Notes: a model not told the origin generated them from the sequence alone. Positions 49,907-58,937 are shown, counted from the first letter of the stretch. The stretch: DNA of 64,000 bases from Promicromonospora iranensis (GCF_028994775.1 NZ_JAJQMN010000003.1:248001-312000); one strand, 5' to 3'. Program-made: numbers and translations.

Positions 49907-49998
49907 GGTCTGCCGCAATGGGATTGAGTGCAGCCCGCTAGACCCCTGGACCCCGCACCGCCACCTTCTGACGCCACCCTTCTGGGCCCGTGTAGTCT

Positions 49999-50034
49999 TC
50001 GTAGTGACCCGAATATGCGTTTGAGTCACTACGA
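49999..50034. promoter_or_regulatory. TetR operator dyad
   Basis: TCGTAGTGAC and GTCACTACGA are perfect 10-bp arms with 16 bp between. Several inner positions also match, giving 13 of 18 per half. It lies 11 bp upstream of the tetR start and includes an AT-rich GAATAT core. It is probably the autoregulatory site for the TetR-hydrolase operon. Confidence 0.75.
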
Positions 50035-50045
50035 GAGGTAGCCAC

Positions 50046-50729
50046 ATGCCACGTCCGCTCGTCGCCGACCGTCGGGGCCGCATCCTCACGGCCGCGCGGG
50101 ACCTGATCCTGAGCAAGGGCTGGGCGGACGTCACCGTGGCCGACATCGCGGCCGGCGCCGGGATCGGCAAGGGCGCCGTCTACCTGGAGTTCCCCGACAA
50201 GCCGGCCATCCTCGCGGCGGTCCTGAACCGCAGCATGCGACAGCTGACCGCCGAGGTCCACGACAGGGTGCTCACCGCACCCGACCTCGTGGACCTGCCC
50301 GCGGTGTACCGGTTCGCCGTCGAGGCCCTGCTGGGCGACCCGATGATGCGCGCGCTCTACCTGGGCGACCAGGCGGTGCTCGGCACGCACGTGCGCGACG
50401 TGACCGACGACCGCTACCTGCAGCGCCTCGGCTGGCTGACCGACTACGTCACCGGCCTGCAGCGCGCCGGCGTGCTCGACCCCGCGATACCCGCGGACAC
50501 CATCGTCCGGGTCCTCAGCGTGTTCACGCTGGGCCTGGCGCATGCGCCCGGCGTGCTCGGCGCGACCGCCGCGACCGACCTGGCCGAGACGGTCGAGCTG
50601 TTCGCCGACCTCGTCGGCCGCGGGCTCGCCACGGACCTGCCGACCGATCCCGATGCGGCCCGTGCGGCACAGCTGACCCTGCTCGAACGCCTCGACGCCC
50701 AGCTCGACCTACTCAAGGAGCCCACGTGA
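50046..50729 (+). CDS. TetR-family transcriptional regulator
   Basis: This 227-aa repressor has the N-terminal HTH (RGRILTAARDLILSKGWADVTVADIAAGAGIGKGAVYLEFPDKPAILAAVL) and an all-helical ligand-binding domain. An AGAGG Shine-Dalgarno supports the ATG at 50046. It overlaps the downstream hydrolase gene by 4 bp, so it probably represses its own operon via the upstream dyad. The ligand may be the hydrolase substrate. Confidence 0.92.
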   Translation: MPRPLVADRRGRILTAARDLILSKGWADVTVADIAAGAGIGKGAVYLEFPDKPAILAAVLNRSMRQLTAEVHDRVLTAPDLVDLPAVYRFAVEALLGDPMMRALYLGDQAVLGTHVRDVTDDRYLQRLGWLTDYVTGLQRAGVLDPAIPADTIVRVLSVFTLGLAHAPGVLGATAATDLAETVELFADLVGRGLATDLPTDPDAARAAQLTLLERLDAQLDLLKEPT

Positions 50730-51610
50730 CCAGCCTCTTCGAGACCCACACCGACCTGACCGTCTCCGGCGGGCCGGTGCGGCACTACCAGGCCGGTGGC
50801 ACAGGGCCGCCGGTCCTCCTGCTCCACGGCGCCATGCTGGACACCGCCCAGGGCGTCTGGCGGCGGGTCGCGCCCGCGCTGGCCGCCGACCATCGGGTGC
50901 ACCTCGTCGACCTGCCGAGGCACGGCGGCAGCCGACCCTGGCAGGGCGTGCTCGACGACGCCTTCTACCGCCGGTTCCTCGACGAGCTGCTGGACGCCCT
51001 CGGCCTGCCACAGGTGGCCATGATCGGGCTCTCGATGGGCGGCGGCATCGCGACCGGCTACGCGCTGGACCATCCGGAACGGGTCAGCTCCCTGATCGCC
51101 GTCGGACCAGGAGGGATCGGCGCCCGCCGCCGGGCGCAGCTCCTCACCTGGCTGTTCCTGCGCGCACCCGGAGCCATGCGGCTGACCAGCCGGTACGTCG
51201 CCCGCCGTCCGGAGCTGGTCCGGAAGTCCATGCTCACCAGCCTCACCGCCGGCGCGAACACCCGCGACTTCGAGGACATCGTGCGCCTGGCCATCGAGGA
51301 AGCCCGGGCGAAGGACACGCACGGCGAGCCAGGGCTCGACGACTGGCAGACCCAGGCCTACGGACCGTTCTCGATGCGGCTGAACCTCCTGCCCGAGCTG
51401 TCACGCCTGACCGTCCCGACGCTGTGGGTCCGGGGCGACCAGGACTCGCTCGTGGGGGCCGACGAGCTGACCGCGGCGGCCGCGGCGGCACCCGGGTCCC
51501 GGCTGGTCACCGTCGCCGATGCCGGACACATCGTCACCTACGACCAGCCCGACGAGTTCACCCGGCTGGCCCGGGACTTCCTCGCCTCCACGCTCGACCC
51601 TCGGGCGTAG
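50726..51610 (+). CDS. Alpha/beta hydrolase
   Basis: This 294-aa hydrolase has the oxyanion motif LLLHGAML, nucleophile elbow GLSMGGG (Ser about residue 104), acid Asp in WVRGDQDSLV and catalytic His in DAGHIVTYDQPDEF. The cap domain is residues ~130-215. It has no signal peptide, so it is cytoplasmic. The substrate (ester, lactone or C-C bond) cannot be inferred. The GTG start overlaps the tetR stop. Confidence 0.92.
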   Translation: MTSLFETHTDLTVSGGPVRHYQAGGTGPPVLLLHGAMLDTAQGVWRRVAPALAADHRVHLVDLPRHGGSRPWQGVLDDAFYRRFLDELLDALGLPQVAMIGLSMGGGIATGYALDHPERVSSLIAVGPGGIGARRRAQLLTWLFLRAPGAMRLTSRYVARRPELVRKSMLTSLTAGANTRDFEDIVRLAIEEARAKDTHGEPGLDDWQTQAYGPFSMRLNLLPELSRLTVPTLWVRGDQDSLVGADELTAAAAAAPGSRLVTVADAGHIVTYDQPDEFTRLARDFLASTLDPRA

Positions 51611-51695
51611 CCGGCTTCGGGCGTAGCCGGTGGCTACGCCCCAGCCCCGCGGTCGCCTGCCCGCTGAGTGTCAGACGTGGACGTAACCTTCCCGC

Positions 51696-52838
51696 ATGCC
51701 CTCCGGACCGACCGAGCTCTCCCCCGTCGCCGCGCGCCGGCTGCGCCTGCGCACGCAAGGCCTCACCCTGCCCGACGGCGGTGCGGGTACCCCGGACCTC
51801 TCACCCGTGGACGTCGTCCGCCGGATGGTCGCGCTCCAGGGCCAGGATCTGCCGGCCGTGCTGCGGGCGATCGCCGTCCGGTCTCGTCAGGGCACCACGC
51901 TGGACGACGTCCGCGCCGCGTTCGACGCAGGCGAGCTCGTGCGCGGGTGGACCCAGCGCGGCACCCTCTTCGCGACCACGCCGGACGACCTGGCGGCGCT
52001 CCTCTCGCTCACCGGTGAGCGCATGCTGCGCGCGGGTCGCCGGGTCCGCGAGACCGAGGGTCTGGACGGCGACGTGGTGGCCCGTGCCGAGGCGGTAGCG
52101 CGGGAGGCGCTCAGGGCGTCACCCGACGGCGGCATCGCGCGCACCGCGATGATCGACCTGTGGCAGCAGGCGGGTGTACCCATCGAGGGGCAGCGGGGCT
52201 ACCACCTGATCGCCACCCTCGGGGTCCAGGGCGTGCTGCACTGGGGTCCGTTCGCCGGGGCGCAGCAGCAGCTGGTCGAGACACAGGGCGCCGCACTCGG
52301 TGAAGTCCTGGCAGAGGAACCACACACGGCGCTGCGCCGCATCGCGCGCTCCTACTTCACCAGCCGGGGGCCTGCCACCACCGAGGACCTCGCATGGTGG
52401 CTCGGCCTGCCCAAGGTGCCGGTGCGCACCGCCGTCGCCGAGCTGCGTGCGGAACAGCCGGAGGCCGTCGTCGAGGTGGTCGTGGACGGGAAGGTGATGC
52501 TCGTCGGGCAGGAGCCGGACGGCCCTGGCGCCGGGTCGGTGCCCGGCCCCGGCACCGACCTCGACACACCGTCCGGCGTCGTGCTCGCGCCGGGGTTCGA
52601 CGAGTTCGTCCTGGGCTACCAGGACCGCGAGCTGGTCGCGGACGCCGAGGCGATGCGCACCGTCGTCCCGTTCATCAACGGGATCTTCCGTCCAGCAGTC
52701 CTCCTGGACGGGCGCGTGGTCGGGACCTGGCGCCGCGCGCCCAAGTCGGGAGAGGCACCCTTCGAGCTCGTACCGGGGATCCAGCCAGACGCCCGCGCCG
52801 CGGTCGAAGCCGCGCTGGCCGGCTGGCACCTGGGCTGA
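51696..52838 (+). CDS. AlkZ-like winged-helix DNA glycosylase family protein
   Basis: This 380-aa protein of the HTH_42 family (PF06224) includes AlkZ, which unhooks azinomycin-type interstrand crosslinks, and YcaQ. The conserved Q-x-Q catalytic motif is present in MVALQGQDLPAVLRAIAVRS (residues ~47-66). Three winged-helix modules and a C-terminal beta domain (VVLAPGFDEFVLGYQDRELVADAEAM, NGIFRPAVLLDGRVVGTWRR) follow the family pattern. ATG 51696 lies 6 nt after TAACCT, suggesting a leaderless mRNA. It is probably a DNA repair enzyme; its lesion specificity is unknown. Confidence 0.85.
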   Translation: MPSGPTELSPVAARRLRLRTQGLTLPDGGAGTPDLSPVDVVRRMVALQGQDLPAVLRAIAVRSRQGTTLDDVRAAFDAGELVRGWTQRGTLFATTPDDLAALLSLTGERMLRAGRRVRETEGLDGDVVARAEAVAREALRASPDGGIARTAMIDLWQQAGVPIEGQRGYHLIATLGVQGVLHWGPFAGAQQQLVETQGAALGEVLAEEPHTALRRIARSYFTSRGPATTEDLAWWLGLPKVPVRTAVAELRAEQPEAVVEVVVDGKVMLVGQEPDGPGAGSVPGPGTDLDTPSGVVLAPGFDEFVLGYQDRELVADAEAMRTVVPFINGIFRPAVLLDGRVVGTWRRAPKSGEAPFELVPGIQPDARAAVEAALAGWHLG

Positions 52839-52850
52839 CGTTCGCGACCG

Positions 52851-53666
52851 TCACTGCTGCCGGCCGTAGGCGCGCACGGCGAGCGGGCAGAACACCACGA
52901 AGAGCGCCGCGCACCAGATGAGCGTCATGGTGACTGTGTCGCCGGCCGGGGCGCCGTTGAGCAGTGCCCGGCAGGCGTCCATGACATGGGTGACGGGGTT
53001 GATCTCCGCCCAGGACCGCAGCCAGCCGGGCAGGGTCTCGACAGGGGCGGCGAGACTGGTACCGAGCTGCAACGGCAGGAAGCTGATGAAGCTGATCGCC
53101 AGGACGGTCTCGGCGCTCCTGACCAGGACACCGACGAACACGGTGACCCAGCTCAGGCAGAAGCCGAACAGGATCGCCAGGCCGGCCGCGGCGAGGGCAC
53201 CCGCGAGCCCGCTCTGCACGCGGAAGCCGAGCAGCGCGCCGATGGCGAAGAGGATGGCGACGGCGAGCAGGTACCGGACGATGTCGGCCAGCACGGAGCC
53301 GAGCAGGGGCGCCAGGCGGCTGATCGGCAGGCTTCGGAACCGGTCGGTCACACCGTTCTTGAGGTCGAGGTTGATGGCGCTCCCGGTCGAGACCATCCCG
53401 GCGAGCCCTGCGCCCATGACAAGGATGCCGGGAAAGAGGTACTGGAGGTAGGTGGTCGTGGAGCCGGCGACCGACCCGCCGAAGAGGTACACGAACAGCA
53501 CCATGAACAGGGCTGGAGTGACCACCCCGTTGATGATGGGACCGGGGTTGCGGGTGGTCTTGGCGAGGCTGCGGCCGGCGAGCACGAGGCTGTGGCGGAG
53601 CCACGGCAGCGGCCGGGCGCGCGGCAGTTCGGTGGCAGGCGCAGCAGTGGGGGCGGTGGTGGTCAT
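52851..53666 (-). CDS. ABC-2 type permease (DrrB-like)
   Basis: This 271-aa membrane protein has six TMs. It begins RHSLVLAGRSLAKTTRNPGPIINGVVTPALFMVLFVYLFGG and continues with the ABC-2 permease hallmark LPISRLAPLLGSVLADIVRYLLAVAILFAIGALLGF and a C-terminal INPVTHVMDACRALLNG, as in daunorubicin resistance DrrB. It is the membrane half of a probable drug or lipid exporter. The start overlaps the ATPase stop (TGATG). Confidence 0.93.
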   Translation of the reverse strand: MTTTAPTAAPATELPRARPLPWLRHSLVLAGRSLAKTTRNPGPIINGVVTPALFMVLFVYLFGGSVAGSTTTYLQYLFPGILVMGAGLAGMVSTGSAINLDLKNGVTDRFRSLPISRLAPLLGSVLADIVRYLLAVAILFAIGALLGFRVQSGLAGALAAAGLAILFGFCLSWVTVFVGVLVRSAETVLAISFISFLPLQLGTSLAAPVETLPGWLRSWAEINPVTHVMDACRALLNGAPAGDTVTMTLIWCAALFVVFCPLAVRAYGRQQ

Positions 53667-54640
53667 CAGGCGGCCTTCGTCGGTTCGGTGGCGTGCTCGG
53701 TGGCGGTAGTAGGGGCCCCGGTCAGGGCGAGGAACACCTCGTCGAGGCTGGGCAGGCGCAAGGACAGCTCCGAGACACCGATGCGCTGCTCGCGCAGTCG
53801 CGCGGCGATCTCGAAGAAGGCCTCGTCGCCGGTCACCGGCACGACGAGCTCGTGCCGGGTGGAGCGCTCCGGAGCCCGGCCGGCGACGTCGGCCAGGATG
53901 GTGGCGACCGCGTCCGTGTCGGTCGAGTCGTTCGGCCGCACGGTGATGGCATGCCCGCCGACCTGGCTCTTCAGCTCGGCCGGGGTGCCAGAGGCGATCA
54001 CCCGGCCGTGGTCGATGACGGCGATGGCGTCGGCGAGGGCGTCGGCCTCCTCGAGGTACTGGGTGGTCAGCAGAACCGTGACGCCGTCGGCGCTCAGCCC
54101 TCGGATCATCTGCCACAACTCGTCCCGTTTGCCGGGATCCAGCCCGACCGAGGGCTCGTCGAGGAAAACCACCTCGGGACGCCCGACAAGGCTCGCCGCC
54201 AGGTCGAGACGCCGCCGCATGCCGCCGGAGTAGCCGGCCACCGGCCTCTTCGCCGCGTCCTCCAGCCTGAAGCGGGCCAGCAGCTCTTCGGCGCGCCGCA
54301 CCGCCTGCGTCCGGGGTAGATCGAGCAGCCGGCCGATCATGACGAGGTTCGCCGACCCGGTCAGCTCCTCGTCGACGCTGGTGTGCTGGCCCGACAGCGC
54401 GATCCGCCGTCGGACCTGCCCCGGCCGCCGCACGACGTCGAACCCTGCCACCGACGCCGACCCGCTGTCGGGGCGCAGCAGGGTCGCCAGGATCCGGATC
54501 ACCGTGGTCTTGCCCGCCCCGTTGGGCCCCAGCAGGCCCAGCACCTGGCCGCGCGGGACGGCCAGGCTCATGCCGTCGAGCGCGGCGACCTTGCCGAATC
54601 TCTTGGTCAGCCCTTCGGCCTCGAACCCATTCTCTGACAT
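53666..54640 (-). CDS. ABC exporter ATPase (DrrA-like)
   Basis: This 324-aa protein has Walker A GPNGAGKTT, the Q-loop region with RRRIALSGQHTSVDEELTGSANL, signature YSGGMRRRLDLAASLV, Walker B VVFLDEPSVGLDP and H-loop TTQYLEEAD. The DrrA-type C-terminal domain ends LSLRLPSLDEVFLALTG. The start at 54640 (MSENGFEAEGLTKRFG) has AAGGG upstream; a longer frame would erase the operator dyad at 54661-54685. It is probably repressed by the divergent TetR regulator. Confidence 0.95.
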   Translation of the reverse strand: MSENGFEAEGLTKRFGKVAALDGMSLAVPRGQVLGLLGPNGAGKTTVIRILATLLRPDSGSASVAGFDVVRRPGQVRRRIALSGQHTSVDEELTGSANLVMIGRLLDLPRTQAVRRAEELLARFRLEDAAKRPVAGYSGGMRRRLDLAASLVGRPEVVFLDEPSVGLDPGKRDELWQMIRGLSADGVTVLLTTQYLEEADALADAIAVIDHGRVIASGTPAELKSQVGGHAITVRPNDSTDTDAVATILADVAGRAPERSTRHELVVPVTGDEAFFEIAARLREQRIGVSELSLRLPSLDEVFLALTGAPTTATEHATEPTKAA

Positions 54641-54660
54641 CGCAGCACCCTTCGTCCCGA

Positions 54661-54685
54661 ATTCAGATGATGTGAACATCTGAAT
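54661..54685. promoter_or_regulatory. Operator dyad of the DrrAB/TetR divergon
   Basis: ATTCAGATG-N7-CATCTGAAT is a perfect 9-bp dyad in an AT-rich patch between the divergent exporter ATPase and TetR genes. Its position 21 bp before the ATPase start suits repression of both. Confidence 0.8.
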
Positions 54686-54729
54686 TTCCACAGTATCCTA
54701 ATGGCACGAGGTTGAGGAAGGGAGCCGTG

Positions 54730-55851
54730 ATGGTCCGGCTGACTCGGGTCCAGCAGCAGGAGCGCACTCGCGCGGCGGTGCTGGCCGCGGCACGCGAGGA
54801 GTTCGTCGAGCAGGGTTATGCCCTGGCGAAGATCGACCGGATCGCCGATCGCGCCGAGCTGACGCGCGGTGCGGTCTACTCGAACTTTCCGAGCAAGCGC
54901 GCGCTGTACCTGGCGGTGCTCGTCGAGATGGTCCGGAGCGCCGGGATCTCAGGACCGCCGGAGTCGCCCGCCTCTTTGACCGAGGCGCTGGGCGCGTTCG
55001 CCCGCACGTGGCTGGAGCGCCTGCCCCTGGCCGACGACACGGCCTCCGGCGGCCGCCTGCAGCTCCGCTCGCTCGTGGGCGTCGTCGACGAGCAGGGCCG
55101 GACCGTGCTGGCGCAGCTCGCCCGGCTGGAGGCGCTGCTGCTCGCCATCGGGCTGGAGTCCTGCGGGCCGGATCGCGAGCGCTCGCCAGATGGTGAGTCG
55201 GCGCGCCGGGTACGGCTGGCCGAGCTGGTGCTGACGATGCTGGGCGGCTCGGGCCTGCTGGCCGAGCTGGCGCCGGGGTTCGGCGACCCGTTCGACCGGG
55301 CGCGCGCCTGCGAACACCTGGCCGGGCTCGATGTGGCCGACGCCTGGGCGCCGTCGTACCTACCCCACGTCGAGCCCGGCGAGCCGGTGCGGGAGGAGTT
55401 GACGCCGCCCACGGGGCTCGTGGATCAGGTCATGGGCGGTCCGGTCCACCTCGGCGCCGACGGCCTGGTCACGGTACTGGGTGCCCACCGGCTGGGTGCA
55501 GCCGAGGAAGCCGTCCGCTCCGCCCGGCCCGGCGAGCAGGTCACGATGGTCGTCGTCACGAGCGACCCCGCCGAGACCGGGAACCTCGTGCGGCTCCGGG
55601 TCAGCGACCTCGCCGGCGCACTGCGCCGCGCGTTCGGCCCCGAGGCCTGGCAGCGCGTCCGGCTCGTGATCGACGACGATGCCGTAGCGGCGTCGGCCCT
55701 GGGCCTGCCGGATATCGACGACGACACGCAGGCAGCCGTGCGTGTCCAGGGCGGCGTGATCACCGCCCGAGCCCACGGGCTGGGCGCCGCATACGCGGCG
55801 GCGACGGCTGGCACGGGACAGAGGACACGGTCCCGCGAAGCCAAGACGTGA
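54730..55851 (+). CDS. TetR-family regulator with extra C-terminal domain
   Basis: This 373-aa protein is nearly twice the length of a usual TetR. Residues 1-60 are a TetR HTH (RTRAAVLAAAREEFVEQGYALAKIDRIADRAELTRGAVYSNFPSKRALYLAVL), followed by a helical domain to about residue 215. Another ~150 residues (GLVTVLGAHRLGAAEEAVRSARPGEQVTMVVVTSDP...VRVQGGVITARAHGLGAAYAAATAG) alternate strands and helices. The pattern loosely resembles a thioredoxin-like alpha/beta domain without the Cys pair, which I cannot assign. The start is ATG 54730, supported by AAGGGAG; an in-frame ATG 18 nt upstream also exists. It is divergent from the DrrAB exporter it probably controls. Confidence 0.88.
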   Translation: MVRLTRVQQQERTRAAVLAAAREEFVEQGYALAKIDRIADRAELTRGAVYSNFPSKRALYLAVLVEMVRSAGISGPPESPASLTEALGAFARTWLERLPLADDTASGGRLQLRSLVGVVDEQGRTVLAQLARLEALLLAIGLESCGPDRERSPDGESARRVRLAELVLTMLGGSGLLAELAPGFGDPFDRARACEHLAGLDVADAWAPSYLPHVEPGEPVREELTPPTGLVDQVMGGPVHLGADGLVTVLGAHRLGAAEEAVRSARPGEQVTMVVVTSDPAETGNLVRLRVSDLAGALRRAFGPEAWQRVRLVIDDDAVAASALGLPDIDDDTQAAVRVQGGVITARAHGLGAAYAAATAGTGQRTRSREAKT

Positions 55852-55881
55852 TCCCGGCAAAGGCGGCCCTCGGCGCCGCGA

Positions 55882-56670
55882 TCATCCTCGAACAGGCCGG
55901 GAGAACTCCGTGAAGTAGGCGGCGCTCTCCTCGTCCGCCGGGTAGTACGACTCGACAGCGATCTCGTCCAGCGTGATGTCCATCGGGGTGCCGAACGTGG
56001 TGATCGTCGAGAAGAGCCGCAGCTCGCGCCCGTCGATCCGGATGATCATGGGGATCACGACGTCGGACTCGGGCTCTATCGACTCGCCCGCCTCATCCGC
56101 GGGGCCTGGCGCCAACAGCTCCTCGTAGAGCGCGGTGAGCTCGGCGTCGGGCAGCGTGGCGAGCTGGCGCCTGACCCGGGAGCGGAACATCGCGCGCACG
56201 TCGGCCAGGTTGACGACGTACGAGGCGAGCCCGCGCGGGTCCAGCCCCAGCCGCACCAGGTTGACCGGCGGTCGCAGCAGGTCGGGCGCCACTCCGGCGA
56301 AGAACGGCTCGACGGCGCGGTTGGTCATCAGGATGTTCCACCGGCGGTCGAAGACCAGCGCCGGGTACGGCTCGTGCGCGCGGAGCACCCGCCCGACGGC
56401 GTCCCGGGCCGCCGACAGCGCGTCGCCGTCGAGCGGCCGCTCGGTGTACCGGGGCGCGAATCCGGCGGCGAGCAGCAGCCTGTTGCGATCGCGCAGCGGG
56501 ACGTCGAGCTGCTTCGCGAGCCGGAGGACCATCTCGGCGCTCGGCCTGGACCTGCCGGTCTCGACCAGGCTGACGTGGCGGGCCGAGACGTCGGCGGCAA
56601 TCGCGAGATCGAGCTGGCTGAGCCGACGACGGTGCCGCCACTGCCGCAACAGCTCCCCCACGGTTCCCAT
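55882..56670 (-). CDS. XRE-family regulator, MmyB-like
   Basis: This 262-aa protein has an N-terminal Cro/C1 HTH (GELLRQWRHRRRLSQLDLAIAADVSARHVSLVETGRSRPSAEMVLRLAKQL) followed by the MmyB-type ligand-binding domain (PALVFDRRWNILMTNRAVEPFFAGVAPDLLRPPVNLVRLGLDPRGLASYVVNLADVRAMFRSR). Family members bind fatty-acid-like ligands in a PAS-like pocket and regulate antibiotic or stress genes. It is divergent from the SnoaL-like gene, a common pairing that suggests regulation of that neighbour. Confidence 0.92.
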   Translation of the reverse strand: MGTVGELLRQWRHRRRLSQLDLAIAADVSARHVSLVETGRSRPSAEMVLRLAKQLDVPLRDRNRLLLAAGFAPRYTERPLDGDALSAARDAVGRVLRAHEPYPALVFDRRWNILMTNRAVEPFFAGVAPDLLRPPVNLVRLGLDPRGLASYVVNLADVRAMFRSRVRRQLATLPDAELTALYEELLAPGPADEAGESIEPESDVVIPMIIRIDGRELRLFSTITTFGTPMDITLDEIAVESYYPADEESAAYFTEFSRPVRG

Positions 56671-56756
56671 GGCAGGGAGTGTTGCTCAACTTGCGACCGA
56701 GCGCCATGAACTCCCAGTTCATCGACAATCACCGCAGTCACGCAAACACTGCCGTC

Positions 56757-57158
56757 ATGACCACAAAAAACACGAGCACAGACAACAAGAGCATCGTCGC
56801 GGCCGCGTTCGGAGGGCTCGTCGAGACGGGGGACGTCGCCTCGGTCGAGCGGGTGCTGAGCGACGGCTTCGTCCATCACCGGCCCGACGCGACCTCCTCG
56901 ACCAAGGCGGAATGGCTCGCCTCGATGCGAGCGTCGCTGGAGAACATCGCGGGCATGCGGGTCGAGATCAAGCACATGCTGGCCGACGGCGACCACGTCG
57001 TCATGCACTCGCGGCGGCGGCTTCCCGCCGGGCCGGAGATCACGGTCGTCGACATCATGCGGTTCGAGGAGGGGCTGATCGCCGAGGCCTGGGAGACGAT
57101 CGAGCCGACGGCCGAGGCGGCGAGCCACCTGACCTGGTGGGCGCCCGGGGAACGCTGA
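56757..57158 (+). CDS. SnoaL-like polyketide cyclase/ester cyclase family protein
   Basis: This 133-aa NTF2-fold protein contains SIVAAAFGGLVETGDVASVERVLSDGFVHHRPDATSSTKAEWLASMRASLENIAGMRVEIKHMLADGDHVVMHSRRRL and GLIAEAWETIEP, the layout of predicted SnoaL-like ester cyclases. The FVHHRP His and a late Glu/Asp could be catalytic. It is divergent from the MmyB-like regulator and probably its target. No polyketide genes are nearby, so a detoxification role is as likely. Confidence 0.85.
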   Translation: MTTKNTSTDNKSIVAAAFGGLVETGDVASVERVLSDGFVHHRPDATSSTKAEWLASMRASLENIAGMRVEIKHMLADGDHVVMHSRRRLPAGPEITVVDIMRFEEGLIAEAWETIEPTAEAASHLTWWAPGER

Positions 57159-57178
57159 CCCAGCGAGGGCCGCCGAAA

Positions 57179-57233
57179 TGACCTTGCACCTGCTGCCAAG
57201 ATCCAGCCCAACCTGGCAGCAGGTGCATGGTCA
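57179..57233 (+). terminator. 20-bp hairpin between SnoaL and ligase genes
   Basis: TGACCTTGCACCTGCTGCCA (57179-57198) pairs with 57214-57233 with a single mismatch around a 15-nt loop. It is 21 bp after the SnoaL stop and 60 bp before the ligase start, so it should insulate the two co-directional genes. Confidence 0.8.
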
Positions 57234-57293
57234 TCTCTGCACGATCCGCCGCAACAGAGCCGCGCTCAGCTCGAAACCGCGTCAAGATGGAGC

Positions 57294-58937
57294 ATGCTGC
57301 TCGCCGAGGTCGCCGCCACGTCCGACGCCGTCGCCGCCACGCGATCACGCCTTGCCAAGCGCGCGGCCATCGCCGACCTGCTGCGCCGCACGGCCGCGGG
57401 CGGCCAGGCGGCGGGCAACCATGCAGCAGGCGACCAGGTCGGCGGCGACCCGAGCGGCGCCGTTGATGCCGCCACGGACATCGAGATCGTCGTCTCCTAC
57501 ATCGCCGGCGCCCTGCGTCAGCGTCGCACCGGCCTCGGCTATGCGGCGCTCCGCGACCTGCCGCCCCCGGCGGCCGACGCCACGCTCACGGTGCGCGACG
57601 TCGACGCGGCCTTCGCCGAGATGGCAGCGCTCGAGGGCACGGGGTCGGCGCAGGCCCGCTCGGTCGCGGCCGGAAAACTCTTCGGCGCCGCCACCGAGCG
57701 GGAGCAGGCGTTCCTCCGGGGCCTTGTCGCGGGCGAGCTGCGGCAGGGTGCGCTCGACTCGGTGGTGGTCGACGCCGTCGCCGAGGCCGCAGGGGTCCCG
57801 GCCGACGCCGTCCGCCGCGCCGTCATGATGCGCGGCGCGACCGGCCCGGTGGCGAGCGCCGTACTCCTCGCGGAGGATCCACAGGCCGTGCCGGCGACGT
57901 TCACGCTCGAGGTCGGCCGGCCGGTGCGACCCATGCTCGCCCAGTCGGCGCCGGACATCGCCGCCGCCTTCGAGAAGCTCGGCTCCGGCATCGGAGACGG
58001 CGACGACACCGAGCTGTGCGTGGACGTCAAGCTCGACGGCATCCGCATCCAGGCGCACCGCCTCGGCGACGAGGTCCTCGTCGTCACCCGCTCCCTGGAC
58101 GACATCACCGAACGCGTACCCGAGATCGTCGAGGTCATGCGCTCGCTACCGTCCGATCGCCTCGTGCTCGACGGCGAGGCCCTGGCCGTCGGGGAGGACG
58201 GCGTGCCGAGGCCGTTCCAGGAGACCGCCGCGCGGTCCGCGACCCGGGAGGCGACACCGGGGACGACGTCGGAGGCGGAGCTCGCCTCGCAGCTCCAACT
58301 GACCCCGTTCTTCTTCGACGTGCTGCACGCCGACGGCCGCGACCTGGTCGACGCCCCGCTCCGCGAGCGCCTGGCGGTGCTCGACGAGGTGGCCGCACCC
58401 CACACGGTGCGCCGTCTGGTGACGCGCGACCCTGATGTCGCCGCCGAGTTCTTCGCGGGCGCGCTGCGTGAGGGCCAGGAGGGTGTCGTGGTGAAGTCCC
58501 TCGACACGCCCTACGCGGCAGGACGGCGGGGCGCGGGCTGGGTCAAGGTCAAGCCGCGCCAGACGCTCGACCTCGTGGTGCTCGCGGTCGAGCGGGGCTC
58601 GGGCCGCCGCCAGGGCTGGCTGTCGAACATCCATCTCGGTGCGCGTGATCCCGAGGGCGGGTTCGTGATGCTGGGAAAGACGTTCAAGGGCATGACCGAC
58701 GAGACACTGAGGTGGCAGACCGAGCGGTTCACCGAGCTCAAGACCGATGACGACGGCTGGGTGGTGACCGTCCGCCCGGAGCAGGTGGTGGAGATCGCCT
58801 TCGACGGGCTGCAGCGTTCCACCCGGTACCCGGGCGGCCTCGCCCTGCGCTTCGCGCGCGTGCTCCGGTATCGCGACGACAAGAGCGCGGCGGAGGCCGA
58901 CACGATCGAGACGGTGCGGACCTTGGCCGGCTTCTGA
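57294..58937 (+). CDS. ligB: ATP-dependent DNA ligase (LigB type)
   Basis: This 547-aa ligase has an N-terminal helical DNA-binding domain (~1-200). The adenylation domain carries motif I D-V-K246-L-D-G-I-R-I-Q, DGEALAV (motif III), FFFDVLHADGRDL, EGVVVKSLDTPYAAGRRGAGWVKVKP (motifs IV-V), and the C-terminal OB domain. Layout and length match mycobacterial LigB, a dispensable second ligase beside NAD-dependent LigA. It is not a LigD/NHEJ ligase because no polymerase or nuclease domain or ku gene is adjacent. Confidence 0.95.
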   Translation: MLLAEVAATSDAVAATRSRLAKRAAIADLLRRTAAGGQAAGNHAAGDQVGGDPSGAVDAATDIEIVVSYIAGALRQRRTGLGYAALRDLPPPAADATLTVRDVDAAFAEMAALEGTGSAQARSVAAGKLFGAATEREQAFLRGLVAGELRQGALDSVVVDAVAEAAGVPADAVRRAVMMRGATGPVASAVLLAEDPQAVPATFTLEVGRPVRPMLAQSAPDIAAAFEKLGSGIGDGDDTELCVDVKLDGIRIQAHRLGDEVLVVTRSLDDITERVPEIVEVMRSLPSDRLVLDGEALAVGEDGVPRPFQETAARSATREATPGTTSEAELASQLQLTPFFFDVLHADGRDLVDAPLRERLAVLDEVAAPHTVRRLVTRDPDVAAEFFAGALREGQEGVVVKSLDTPYAAGRRGAGWVKVKPRQTLDLVVLAVERGSGRRQGWLSNIHLGARDPEGGFVMLGKTFKGMTDETLRWQTERFTELKTDDDGWVVTVRPEQVVEIAFDGLQRSTRYPGGLALRFARVLRYRDDKSAAEADTIETVRTLAGF

